Shown: piece after piece, positions 7,140 through 15,735 of the stretch
Layout: each line of letters begins with the position of its first letter
Numbering within the stretch: the first letter of the stretch is position 1
NCBI GenBank assembly: GCA_964550165.1
Contig: CAZJYC010000044.1
Coordinates: forward strand, 1-21,380
Source: CAZJYC01 sp964550165
GTDB lineage: Bacteria; Acidobacteriota; Aminicenantia; Aminicenantales; Aminicenantaceae
Reading direction: 5' to 3'
Length of the DNA stretch: 21,380 bases
The notes under the pieces: generated by a model
The model's input: the letters and a program-made list of their open reading frames with translations, nothing else
Told to the model about the DNA's origin: nothing
Database searches by the model: none
Translations under genes and position numbers: made by a program

Positions 7140-7178
7140 ATAAAGAGAATTCTTGAGAAAATCAAGCAGACGGAATCT
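7131..7178. repeat. Direct repeat B, copy 2 (truncated small ORF)
   Basis: This repeats 5023-5070 and overlaps repeat A at TCGATGAAA. Read plus from ATG at 7134, it gives about 24 codons starting MKIKRILEKIKQTES. Similarity to copy 1 ends after GACGGAATCT, next to the stop of the following minus-strand gene. Confidence 0.8.
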
Positions 7179-7189
7179 TCTTTAATCTC

Positions 7190-7873
7190 TTACCTGCTCT
7201 CTCCATAATAATCGCCGTAGCAGAACAGTGAATGATTCTCGTCGTTTCTATCGACAAAGTGCCTGCTTATTAAAACTTCCTCCAGGCTGATTCTTCCGCT
7301 TTTTATATCTTCGTTGGTAACTTTTCGTCCAATCTTCTTATTTTCGTTCTCTCGGCTGATCAGCGCATACTTATTCAGCGCATCAGCCAGTGTCTTGTAG
7401 TTCACAGGCTGCATCCTGAGGCATCTGATCTGGGCATCGATAAGCTCAGGATCAAGCCCCAGGACCTGCATTTTTGCGATGTAAACGGCATCGATGACCT
7501 TGATTTTCAGGTTGTTGTGATCTTCGTAAAGGGCATCGATGCCAGCGAGCAATTGGTTGGAGGTTATACGGTCGATGAGTAGTTCGGTCATTTTCCCTTT
7601 CAGCTCAACAGCAGAGGTCGTCCTTTGACCATAAAGCTCATTTTCGATTCGTTCGATCAACTCCCTGGTCGCCTTATGAGCCGTGGCCATCCCCATCATC
7701 ACACCCGCAACGATACCAAGATTCAGCCATTTTGCACAGATACGGCTCGACTCCGCCAGCCAATCGGTTCCATCCCATTGCAGCGGACTTATCCGTTGCC
7801 CATAAGAATAGGAAGAAAGAGTCAGCGTTGGGATCAAAAGAAGCGCCAAGACGCGAAATAATATTTTACCCAT
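7190..7873 (-). CDS. Secreted protein of unknown function (227 residues)
   Basis: ATG at 7873 is chosen because AGGAGG is 6 bases upstream. The ATG at 7879 is in frame but abuts the ribosome site. The product has a signal peptide (hydrophobic about 3-20, likely cleavage after SYSYG). The mature protein is mainly helical, with 'WLAESSRICAKWLNLGIVAGVMMGMA', a 'LYEDHNNLKIKVIDAVYIAKMQVLG' segment and two cysteines. The pattern of an early Cys, a Gly-rich helix and a later 'LYxDxxN' is faintly like Rap1a-type small periplasmic proteins, but I would not assign it. It follows the 684-residue gene by 28 bases, so the two are probably co-transcribed and may act together. Confidence 0.75.
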   Translation of the reverse strand: MGKILFRVLALLLIPTLTLSSYSYGQRISPLQWDGTDWLAESSRICAKWLNLGIVAGVMMGMATAHKATRELIERIENELYGQRTTSAVELKGKMTELLIDRITSNQLLAGIDALYEDHNNLKIKVIDAVYIAKMQVLGLDPELIDAQIRCLRMQPVNYKTLADALNKYALISRENENKKIGRKVTNEDIKSGRISLEEVLISRHFVDRNDENHSLFCYGDYYGESR

Positions 7874-7901
7874 CTTCATCCTCCTTCTTGCTGGATTGGT
7901 C

Positions 7902-9956
7902 CTATTTTGTGAGCTTGATCTCGATGCTCTTTAGGTCGTTACGGGCAGTAACATATTTTATGAAAGATTGGTCTCTAAAAGCTCTGACCTCATCCATTTT
8001 ATCTTTCACGGAAGGCCAGAAGGATTCGGGAATTTTGGTCATTATTTGGAGCTTACGGAGATCCCTGTCAAAGGTCTCAAGAAGATCGACTGACGCAGAG
8101 CAGTATTCGGCCGCCTGTTTCAGAAATGGCTCGAGCTTCTGCCGCTCTTTTTCTGGAATCTGGCTGTCGATATCCTTCAGATCCTCCTCAAAATGGCCTT
8201 TCCATTCCCAGGCTTTTTCAAGAAGGATTCCCACTCTTGCGGCAAAATCATCGTAATTGCGCGGATGCTCTTGAAACGAAACAAGGCCGTCCTCAACCAT
8301 TTTGGCTTCCCGGAAAAACCTCAGATTTTTCCCAAGATACGCGCTCGCCTTCATCTGCGGCATAGGTTCTTGCATAAGTCTACGATATTCTGCCACTCCC
8401 CTTCGGTCAGCCAGGAAATCCTCAACCAGGATGTCTTCCCGGACAAGAACCGGCGCGGTAACCTCTCTTTTAAAGCGGGCTATTCCTCCCGGTATATCCT
8501 CAACGTACCAGAAAGTAATGGTAATGGCATTCGCATCCAGGGCATTTGGCTGGAACTTGACTCTTTGAGTTTTGATCGCGACTCCTTTAATTTCCACCTC
8601 ATCAGCATCCCTGATTGCGACAGCCGGGTCCAAAATATTGGACAGGTTTAAAATATCGAGGCTGAGAAAGCCATGATAAAGATCTTCGTTTTCCCAGGGT
8701 GCACTATCCTTCCAAACCGCGAAGGAAAAATCAGCGGTTCGGCCGGAACCGCCTCCTTGAGGCTTTACTTTCTTATTCCCAAATGACTCCCAAACTTCAA
8801 TTACGGCTTTTTGCGGGGTGACCTCTTTCACTATGAATGTTTTGAAAGATAATGTTGCTGCGCCTCTGCTCGTTGAGACGATTTTATACGTTACAAAACT
8901 TCCCGGCTTGAAAGACGCCCAATATTCGTAAGCGTTGAAAAAGCCCTGGTCCGAAAACTGGTTTGGACTCAGACTTCCGATTTTAAGAAATTCCACTGGA
9001 TTCCTGGGAAACCTGGCGGCGAGTTCTTTATGGCTCAAGTCTCCATAGCTGATATTTTTTATTCTGTCCTCAACCGTAATGTCAAGGAAAACATGCCAAT
9101 AGAACTTGCCGAGCTTATGCGCCGGCATTTCCAAGCCCGCAATCAAGCCCTTGAGACACAAACTGATCGGAGTGACCGGCCAAACATAGGAGTCCTCGAT
9201 CGTCCCATCCTCGCCGATGATGAAAACAAAGCCAATTTTGGGGATGTTTTCCTTGGGATCACCATAGGTCAGACACTGCCGAAACCGTTCAAAGATGTTT
9301 TTTGTTTGTGTTTTTGTCAGGAAATCATCGTATTCTTTTCCCTGGGGCGTGCTCTTAGTTTCTTCGGCTTTCGCCTTCAAGACGTTGAATGTTTCTTCGC
9401 CATAATCGTCGGCATCCTCCCTGAAAGCGTTTTTATAGGACCGCAGTATCTCGAAAAACTTATCTAGGTTTGCCTCGAAAACCGATTTATCCCTGGCAGT
9501 GTACACAAGAAAATTAATTGTCTTCTTCTCAAGGATATAGCCCACGGCTTCGTAATTCGCCCATTGGTCCCCAGTGTAGTAATAAATATCAGCCTTTTTT
9601 CCCTCAGCCAAAGGGATTGTTTTCTGTTTGCGGCTTTTTATGAACAAACTGCCACCCTGCCTGAATTCTCGAACGGTGTGCTTTACGAGATCCTCGACGG
9701 ATCTGATACTATCGGTCAAAGGGGTGGAGTTGCCATAAGCAACGACAGGGCTGTTTTCCCACGAACCTCCTTGAGGATAAAAGACCATATGAATGCGCTG
9801 GCTGACTCCGCTCTGATTATCCAGAACCCACCCGGAGGGGGCCGTCATATAAAAAACAAAATTTTCTCCGAATAACATCCCGGTCTGGTTAACATTCCGG
9901 CCGTTTGCTGTCATCAACATTCCTGTCGCCAGCACCAAGACCATGAATCGTCTCAT
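7902..9956 (-). CDS. Large secreted protein of unknown function (684 residues)
   Basis: The product begins with a signal peptide (MRRFMVLVLATGMLMTANG). Residues about 30-175 read 'FYMTAPSGWVLDNQSG... VFYPQGGSW' and resemble PsbP/Mog1-like folds that precede domains of unknown function in other secreted proteins (weak recognition). Residues about 180-310 form a middle domain with two Cys. Residues about 340-520 are beta-rich with 'KPGSFVTYKIVSTSRG'. Residues about 560-684 are helical and charged. I see no enzyme motif. The ribosome site is AAGG, 8 bases before the ATG. The gene is first in a two-gene operon under the consensus promoter at 10063-10091. The function is unknown and the domain calls are tentative. 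Confidence 0.82.
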   Translation of the reverse strand: MRRFMVLVLATGMLMTANGRNVNQTGMLFGENFVFYMTAPSGWVLDNQSGVSQRIHMVFYPQGGSWENSPVVAYGNSTPLTDSIRSVEDLVKHTVREFRQGGSLFIKSRKQKTIPLAEGKKADIYYYTGDQWANYEAVGYILEKKTINFLVYTARDKSVFEANLDKFFEILRSYKNAFREDADDYGEETFNVLKAKAEETKSTPQGKEYDDFLTKTQTKNIFERFRQCLTYGDPKENIPKIGFVFIIGEDGTIEDSYVWPVTPISLCLKGLIAGLEMPAHKLGKFYWHVFLDITVEDRIKNISYGDLSHKELAARFPRNPVEFLKIGSLSPNQFSDQGFFNAYEYWASFKPGSFVTYKIVSTSRGAATLSFKTFIVKEVTPQKAVIEVWESFGNKKVKPQGGGSGRTADFSFAVWKDSAPWENEDLYHGFLSLDILNLSNILDPAVAIRDADEVEIKGVAIKTQRVKFQPNALDANAITITFWYVEDIPGGIARFKREVTAPVLVREDILVEDFLADRRGVAEYRRLMQEPMPQMKASAYLGKNLRFFREAKMVEDGLVSFQEHPRNYDDFAARVGILLEKAWEWKGHFEEDLKDIDSQIPEKERQKLEPFLKQAAEYCSASVDLLETFDRDLRKLQIMTKIPESFWPSVKDKMDEVRAFRDQSFIKYVTARNDLKSIEIKLTK

Positions 9957-10347
9957 GACAGCAGCCTTCTTATTTTTAGATTAGAGGATAAGGATTTTAT
10001 TTCTGCACTTGCTGAAAGAAGACGCATTTCTATCACAGCTTTCCCTTTCACCGTCGCAAACAATCATACTTCTCGACGAAAAAGCTGTCAAGGAGAATCA
10101 AGAAATGAGCAGCATAAGATACTTTGCATAAATTGATTGATATGACAAACATCAACTTCCACCTGATAAATGAAATCGTTCATGCCGAAATAGGCTCCAT
10201 CCCGTAAATTCAATAAAAGGCCGTAACAGACGCTTTCAGAAATGGGCTAGGAAATTTCCAAAATATAAAAAAGATGATCTAAGTAGCTTTGATTTACAAT
10301 CATTGCTCTTTTTTTGTTGCCACGGGATTTGGGATAAAATTTTGAGT
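9957..10347. other. Intergenic region between two minus-strand genes
   Basis: This 391-base region lies between the M48 protease (ending at 10348) and the 684-residue gene (starting at 9956). It is AT-rich and holds the promoter at 10063-10091. I see no coding sequence in it; the short frame extending into 10236-10457 is an antisense or shadow frame. No clear terminator follows the protease gene. Confidence 0.7.
10063..10091 (-). promoter_or_regulatory. Consensus sigma-70 promoter (TTGACA-17-TATGAT)
   Basis: On the minus strand TTGACA at 10091-10086 is followed by exactly 17 bases and TATGAT at 10068-10063. This is one base off the full consensus. It would start a transcript about 100 bases before the 684-residue secreted-protein gene. 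Confidence 0.85.
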
Positions 10348-11484
10348 TTATGCATGCTTTTCCGCCATTTCAAGGCGCTCGCCGATCGGCGGGTGAGAGA
10401 AATAGAGGAGCTTGACCCACCACTGGGGATAGGCGTTTGAGAGATTCCTGTCTGCAAGCCCGGCCAGGGCAGTCATGAAGGCTCTCTTGTCAGCGATTGA
10501 ACGTAGAGCGTAGCGATCAGCCTGCTTCTCAAAAAATCTGGAAAGAGCATTACCGAGCGGGCCGAAAAGGAAACCTGATATCATGCCAAAGAGAATGACA
10601 AAGATGGGGAAAAGCGTCATGTTCCATCGTGTCGATGAGAGAAACTGGGGAAAAAGTATCCTCATCACCCAGTTCAAAATGAAAAAAACGATTAGACCCT
10701 GCAGGGTTCCGATAACAAGGCTTTTCCAGATATGCTTATGCCTGTAATGCCCGACTTCATGGGCGATGATCGATTCGATTTCCGGAACAGTCATATGTTC
10801 CATCAGGTTATCTCCGAGGACAACGCGCCTTGTCTTTCCGAGCCCGGCCAGAAAAGCATTCTCTTTTTTGGTCTGACGGCTCATGTCCTCCTTGAAAAAT
10901 CCGCTGCTTTTGAGGCCTCCTTCGGAAAGGATTCTCTCCAGAGAGTCTGTCAGGTCTTTGTTTTCGATCGGCGTGTATTTGTTGAAAATGGGAAGGATGA
11001 CCACGGGAAAAATCGTGGCCAGGACAACACTGACCAGGGCAAAAGCCAGGCCGGCGATCCACCACCAGCTTTGAGGCGCGACAGCCATGATCCAGAACAA
11101 CAATCCCATCATGATGGCCATGAGAAAAAGTCCAACCAGAAAGGATTTGACCTGCTCCCAGAGCCAGCTTCTCACTGTGTGATTGGAGAAATTCCATTTA
11201 TGCTCATGGACATATCCTCTGTAAAAACTGAGGGGAAAGCCGAGAATGGCCAGTACGGCCAGAAAAGAGGCTGCATAGATGAGGAATGTCCAGATGATGC
11301 TTAAGGGCAAATTCGCCAGACAGGCGCTCAGCCCGCTGAAATAAAAAGCGAGCAGGATGAGCAGGGAAAAAACAGCACCGGCCAGGCCCAGCAACCGTTT
11401 CTCCTTCTCATAGCGCCTGGCAAGAGCCTGCCTTGCATTGTTGAGAAGGGGATGAATCTTTAGGGTAAGATTCTCAATCTTCAT
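10348..11484 (-). CDS. M48 family membrane metalloprotease (Ste24/CAAX-protease-like)
   Basis: This 378-residue zinc protease has several membrane helices (about 31-53, 60-85, 110-135, 140-170, 255-278, 288-310). The zinc motif HEVGH is at 242-246, and the downstream glutamate motif FEKQAD (E319, D323) supplies the third ligand, so the active site looks complete. Overall layout and length match the Ste24/CAAX prenyl protease 1 group rather than the smaller HtpX. Bacterial members are inner-membrane proteases for which quality control is proposed (family knowledge). The C-terminal 'YFSHPPIGERLEMAE' is typical of the family. The ATG at 11484 has no strong ribosome site. It is divergent from the subtilase with a shared 190-base regulatory region. 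Confidence 0.95.
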   Translation of the reverse strand: MKIENLTLKIHPLLNNARQALARRYEKEKRLLGLAGAVFSLLILLAFYFSGLSACLANLPLSIIWTFLIYAASFLAVLAILGFPLSFYRGYVHEHKWNFSNHTVRSWLWEQVKSFLVGLFLMAIMMGLLFWIMAVAPQSWWWIAGLAFALVSVVLATIFPVVILPIFNKYTPIENKDLTDSLERILSEGGLKSSGFFKEDMSRQTKKENAFLAGLGKTRRVVLGDNLMEHMTVPEIESIIAHEVGHYRHKHIWKSLVIGTLQGLIVFFILNWVMRILFPQFLSSTRWNMTLFPIFVILFGMISGFLFGPLGNALSRFFEKQADRYALRSIADKRAFMTALAGLADRNLSNAYPQWWVKLLYFSHPPIGERLEMAEKHA

Positions 11485-11676
11485 TCTTTATTTTTAACTC
11501 ATTAAAAGCTAAATTTGAAGACCTGATATCGGTTTAGCAAGCGCCGATGTAAAATAGTTTTACAAAAGAAAGCCTTCTTTTTAAAAAAGAGACTTATCTC
11601 TCTGATCAGGCTTTTCACAATGCCTGATTATCTGGCACAGAAATTGCTTTTGTTTTCAGTGAACCAAGGAGACGTG
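11485..11676. promoter_or_regulatory. Divergent protease intergenic region
   Basis: This region separates the M48 (minus) and S8 (plus) protease genes. It contains the palindrome TGTAAAA-TAG-TTTTACA at 11548-11564. A weaker inverted repeat, ATCAGGC (11605-11611) with GCCTGAT (11622-11628), lies across the ATG at 11620. I see no unmistakable -35/-10 pair, although TTTACA boxes inside the palindrome could serve either direction. Confidence 0.5.
11548..11564. promoter_or_regulatory. Operator-like perfect palindrome
   Basis: TGTAAAA at 11548-11554 and TTTTACA at 11558-11564 form a perfect 7-3-7 inverted repeat. It sits 63 bases from the M48 start and about 110 bases from the subtilase start, a position fit for a dimeric regulator of both genes (inference). 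Confidence 0.5.
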
Positions 11677-13185
11677 GTGAAGAGAAACGTGCGGTTTTCT
11701 ATGCTTCTTTCTTTTATATTTCGGGATCATTCCAAGATTTTAAGTTTTAGCAGCGGCTTTTTCTCCAGAATTCGGACAAAAAGACTTTTTATTTTAATGG
11801 CTATTTTTTTTCTCTTTCCTTTTTCTTCCGTCATTCTGACCCAAAACCTGTATTCTCAACAGAACAAACAAACCGATACAGATCTCTTTGACCGCTATTA
11901 CCTGGAAGGAAAACATCTCTTCTGCAGAATCCTCGAAAAGGAAGCTCCTCACCTTGAGCTCACACCGCAGGAGAAACATTCACTTTCAGATGCAGAAAAT
12001 ACATATCCAGGACTCTACGAGCATCTGATGAATTTTTATTATTTTTATAACATCATGACAGGAGAGGCAGAAAGAAACCCCGAAGCTCTTTTGAATCTTT
12101 CCCAACAAATGGCTGTTGAATTCGTTCAATCTCTCCACGAAGTCATTCCCTCCAAAGGAAAATCAACCCTGGAATCCCTTGTTAGTTCCACCGGCTACTT
12201 TTCAAGAAAGATGCTTCCGATTTTTCGAAGATATTTCAGGCCGATAGAGAGCCGGATTAAGGGACAATGGGCGCTGGAGGAACTAAAAGTCAGAAAAGTA
12301 CATTCCCTGACAAAAGGGAAAGGAGTGAAGCTGGCCATCATTGACACGGGCATTGATCCGAGCATAAAGGAAATCAAGAGAAGAATCCGGAAATGGAGAA
12401 ATTTCCTCGACGGCTCAAAACCAATCGGCGAAAAGGGAAAATTTCCTTATGACTGGCAGGGGCACGGAACATCCATCGCCTCTGTCCTCACCCAGGTCGC
12501 ACCGGAAGCCGAACTGATGATCGTCAGAGTCACCGATAATGAGACCATGCACGGGGTTTCCATCACACGCTGGTCCGTATATCTGGTAGCAGCCGGAATG
12601 TTCTGGGCCGCAGAAAACGGGGCTGACATCATCAACCTCAGTTTCGCTTTCCGCACAGATTTGCAACAATTAAGAAAAGCATCGGAATTTTGCTGGAGGA
12701 AAAATGTGACGGTCGTCGCTGCCATGGCCAATGTCTTCCATAAAGAATTTGAGTCCATCACCTATTTTCCAGCTTTCTATCCGTGGACAATTGCTGTTGG
12801 CGGTGTTGAAAAAAACGGAAAAAAATTAACAGTTTACCCCCACTCCTCAAAAGGAGATTACATCGACATTGCCGCCCCGGCCTCAGGAATTATGGTTGAG
12901 ATGCCTTCTTACCTTGAAAGACGCCAACGGACAGGAGTTGCAGATGGAAATTCTCTTGCTGTTGGCTTTGTCGCCGGAGCAGCAGCCCTCATTCTCTCTG
13001 CCATGGAAAGCGATCCTGTTCAAAAATTGAAAAAGAGGCCAGGAGCGCTTGTTGAAGTCTTGCGTTCGATACTGAAAACCACGGCCTCAAACGAAAAGCT
13101 CGATTTGGACACGCCCAACCCGGCTTCTGGCTATGGCTTGATCAATATCCAGAAAGCTGTTCGAATGGCAAAAAATTTCAGATAA
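11677..13185 (+). CDS. S8 family subtilisin-like serine protease
   Basis: I chose GTG at 11677 because AAGGAG lies 5 bases upstream; the ATG at 11620 has no ribosome site and lies in an inverted repeat. The 502-residue product has a membrane or signal segment at about 36-52. A helical pro-region of about 150 residues follows, then the catalytic domain from about 195. The triad is complete: D223 (AIIDTGID), H263 (GHGTS) and S426 (GNSLA), with the oxyanion Asn in 'VVAAMANVF'. The Ser box is GNSLAVGFVAG instead of the usual GTSMAxPxVAG, lacking the common Pro. It is likely a periplasmic or secreted protease. It is divergent from the M48 protease and 51 bases upstream of the permease gene. Confidence 0.9.
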   Translation: MKRNVRFSMLLSFIFRDHSKILSFSSGFFSRIRTKRLFILMAIFFLFPFSSVILTQNLYSQQNKQTDTDLFDRYYLEGKHLFCRILEKEAPHLELTPQEKHSLSDAENTYPGLYEHLMNFYYFYNIMTGEAERNPEALLNLSQQMAVEFVQSLHEVIPSKGKSTLESLVSSTGYFSRKMLPIFRRYFRPIESRIKGQWALEELKVRKVHSLTKGKGVKLAIIDTGIDPSIKEIKRRIRKWRNFLDGSKPIGEKGKFPYDWQGHGTSIASVLTQVAPEAELMIVRVTDNETMHGVSITRWSVYLVAAGMFWAAENGADIINLSFAFRTDLQQLRKASEFCWRKNVTVVAAMANVFHKEFESITYFPAFYPWTIAVGGVEKNGKKLTVYPHSSKGDYIDIAAPASGIMVEMPSYLERRQRTGVADGNSLAVGFVAGAAALILSAMESDPVQKLKKRPGALVEVLRSILKTTASNEKLDLDTPNPASGYGLINIQKAVRMAKNFR

Positions 13186-13236
13186 AATATTGGAGGATAT
13201 ACGATTCATCTTGGATTCTTTTACTGGAGTGAGGTC

Positions 13237-15639
13237 ATGTTAAAGAATTACTTGAAAACCGCGATCAGGAGCCTTAAACGCCAAAAAGTCTATTCTTTCA
13301 TCAACATTACTGGTCTTTCGGTGGGACTGGCCTGCTGCATCCTGATCATCCTCTACATCCGCTTTGAGCTCAGCTATGACCGCTATCACCGGAATGCGGA
13401 CCGCATCTACAGAATTATCGAGATCGAAATCCGCGAAGGGAAAAAAGACTACAGTGCCACAACGCCGGCACCCTTAGCACCCGCACTTGCCGCTGAATTC
13501 CCGGAAATCGTGAGCGCTGTCAGGTTCTTCCATCCTTCCTGGATTGAAAAATGGAAGATATCCTGCGAGGATAGGACCTTTTTTGAAGAGAATGTCTTTT
13601 TCGCCGATTCTTCAGCTCCCGAAGTCTTTTCCTTTCCGCTCATCCAAGGCAACTCCGAGGAGGCTCTCAAAGAGCCCAACTCTGTTATCATCACCGGGGA
13701 TATGGCTAAAAAATATTTTGGAAACATGAGCCCCTTGGGAGAAGTGCTTGTGCTCAACAATGCTGAAGCAAAAATCACAGGAGTAGCTCAAAACCTTCCA
13801 AAGAACTCCCATTTCCGCTTTGATTTTCTTATCTCATTTTCGACTTTAGGGCACCCCTCCTTCAGAAACATCGTCTACGACATGCTCTTGGACTGGAGAT
13901 CCCACAATTTTTACACTTATGTCCTTCTCCGCAAAGATTGCTCCTCCGCAGAATTAGAGAAAAAATTCATTCCTTTCCTCGAAAGGCATCTCAATACCAG
14001 AATCTCAAATTCCGATATTTATCTTCAGCCTCTTAAAAATATCCATCTCCATTCAAAAAATTTCAGCTATGAGATGACATCGACCAATAGCGATATCACC
14101 TATGTCTACATTTTCTCTGTAATCGCCCTCTTCGTCCTCATCATTGCCTGCATCAATTACATGAATCTGACCACGGCCAGGGCCACAAACCGCGGGAGAG
14201 AAGTCGGCACCCGCAAGATTGTCGGCGCCACACGGCTTCAGCTCATTCAACAATTTTTGGGTGAATCTGTCGTCTTGATGTTTGTCGCCCTCTTTTTTGC
14301 CTTTCTCCTCGTCTCCGTTTTCCTTCCCGCGTTGAATTCTCTCACAGGGAGCAACTTTTCGATCAATCTCAAAAATCTTGCCTCTGTCGCGGGACTCCTG
14401 CTGGCCGCAGCTTTGCTCTTGGGCTTAGCGGCTGGAATCTATCCTGCCTTTTTTCTCTCCACCTTCCGTCCCTTGAACATTCTCAAAGGGAATATCCATG
14501 CTGGCTTGAAAAAAACTCATTTCCGGAAAGTTCTTGTCGTTTCTCAATTCGCCATTTCTATGGTCTTGATTATCGGCACGATGGCCATAAAAGACCAGCT
14601 CAAATACTGCATGAACAAAAACCTGGGCTTTGACAAGGAGCATGTCCTCGTCATTCCTGCCAGGGATTATAAAACCATGCAGGAGTATGACATCATCAGG
14701 AATAAATTGCTCCAGCATCCGGAGATAACGAGTGTCGCCCGCTCCACAAGCTTGCCCGGGAAGACGATCGGAAGAAGGGGATTTCTACCTGAAGGAAACA
14801 CGTGGAATCCAAGGTATTCCATTTTTGTCGATTACGACTTTATTCCCACTATGGGCATGGAAATCGTAGAAGGAAGGAACTTTTCCGAGGAGTTCGCCAC
14901 AGACGTGAGTGATGCCTATATCGTCAATGAGGCTGCAGTCAAAGAGTTCGGCTGGGACCGAGCCCTGGGCAAGCGCCTTTTCTGGGCTGGAGATGCAAAC
15001 AAAAAAGGTGAAGTCATCGGCGTTGTCAAGGATTTTCATTTTATGTCCCTGCATCAAAAGATTGAGCCGATCATCCTCCATATGATGGCCCCAGGCCAGG
15101 GATTCAGCTACATCACAACCAGAATCCGCAGCCATGATATTCTGGGCCTGCTGGACATCATCAATAAAGACTGGCAGGAATTTAATCCCTCTGTCCCCCT
15201 TGAGCTCTTTTTCTCGGATGAAAGCATGAACAGGCTGTATGCATCCGAAAAAAGAATGCTCGACGTTTCGGGAATTTTTACTATGGTCGGAATTCTGATT
15301 GCCTGTCTGGGCTTATTTGGCCTCGCTTCCTATGTTGCAGAGCTGCGGACAAAAGAGATAGGAATCAGAAAAGTTCTCGGCGCCTCGAATTCGAGTATCG
15401 TCGTTATGCTCTCCAAAGAGTTCATAAAACTTGTGCTTCTCTCAAACATCATCGCCTGGCCAGTCGCCTATTACATCCTGAACAGGTGGCTTCAGAATTT
15501 CGCCTACCGCATCAGCATCGGAGTGGAGACGTTTTTGCTGGCAGGAGCCCTTGCTTTTATGATTGCCCTGCTTTCCGTGAGCTATCAGTCGGTCAGAAGT
15601 GCCCTCGCCAGCCCGGTGCAAGCACTTCGTTACGAATAG
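13237..15639 (+). CDS. ABC transporter permease, MacB/FtsX-like (800 residues)
   Basis: The protein has the double-unit layout of large MacB/FtsX-type permeases. There is an N-terminal helix (about 20-42), a MacB-type periplasmic core (about 45-240) and an FtsX helical block with three helices (about 285-420). A linking helix (about 430-450), a second core (about 455-670) and a second FtsX block (about 685-795) follow. The conserved 'REVGTRKIVGAT' and 'KEIGIRKVLGAS' loops, which contact the ATPase, are present twice. Such permeases usually act with a separate ATPase in export or envelope mechanotransmission (family knowledge); no ATPase is visible in this window. The ribosome site is GAGG, 4 bases upstream of ATG 13237. 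The protein ends 'PVQALRYE', the usual family ending. Confidence 0.94.
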   Translation: MLKNYLKTAIRSLKRQKVYSFINITGLSVGLACCILIILYIRFELSYDRYHRNADRIYRIIEIEIREGKKDYSATTPAPLAPALAAEFPEIVSAVRFFHPSWIEKWKISCEDRTFFEENVFFADSSAPEVFSFPLIQGNSEEALKEPNSVIITGDMAKKYFGNMSPLGEVLVLNNAEAKITGVAQNLPKNSHFRFDFLISFSTLGHPSFRNIVYDMLLDWRSHNFYTYVLLRKDCSSAELEKKFIPFLERHLNTRISNSDIYLQPLKNIHLHSKNFSYEMTSTNSDITYVYIFSVIALFVLIIACINYMNLTTARATNRGREVGTRKIVGATRLQLIQQFLGESVVLMFVALFFAFLLVSVFLPALNSLTGSNFSINLKNLASVAGLLLAAALLLGLAAGIYPAFFLSTFRPLNILKGNIHAGLKKTHFRKVLVVSQFAISMVLIIGTMAIKDQLKYCMNKNLGFDKEHVLVIPARDYKTMQEYDIIRNKLLQHPEITSVARSTSLPGKTIGRRGFLPEGNTWNPRYSIFVDYDFIPTMGMEIVEGRNFSEEFATDVSDAYIVNEAAVKEFGWDRALGKRLFWAGDANKKGEVIGVVKDFHFMSLHQKIEPIILHMMAPGQGFSYITTRIRSHDILGLLDIINKDWQEFNPSVPLELFFSDESMNRLYASEKRMLDVSGIFTMVGILIACLGLFGLASYVAELRTKEIGIRKVLGASNSSIVVMLSKEFIKLVLLSNIIAWPVAYYILNRWLQNFAYRISIGVETFLLAGALAFMIALLSVSYQSVRSALASPVQALRYE

Positions 15640-15735
15640 CAATCGGCAGGAATGAGACTGCTAAAAATGCAGCCGCAATCCAGATAAATATGCTATCTCC
15701 CATTTTTCCCAGCATGGTTCCTGATGTGTTTGATG

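Noticed and set aside
11620..11676. ATG at 11620 as the subtilase start
   Set aside because: There is no ribosome site and it falls within an inverted repeat; GTG at 11677 has AAGGAG at suitable spacing.
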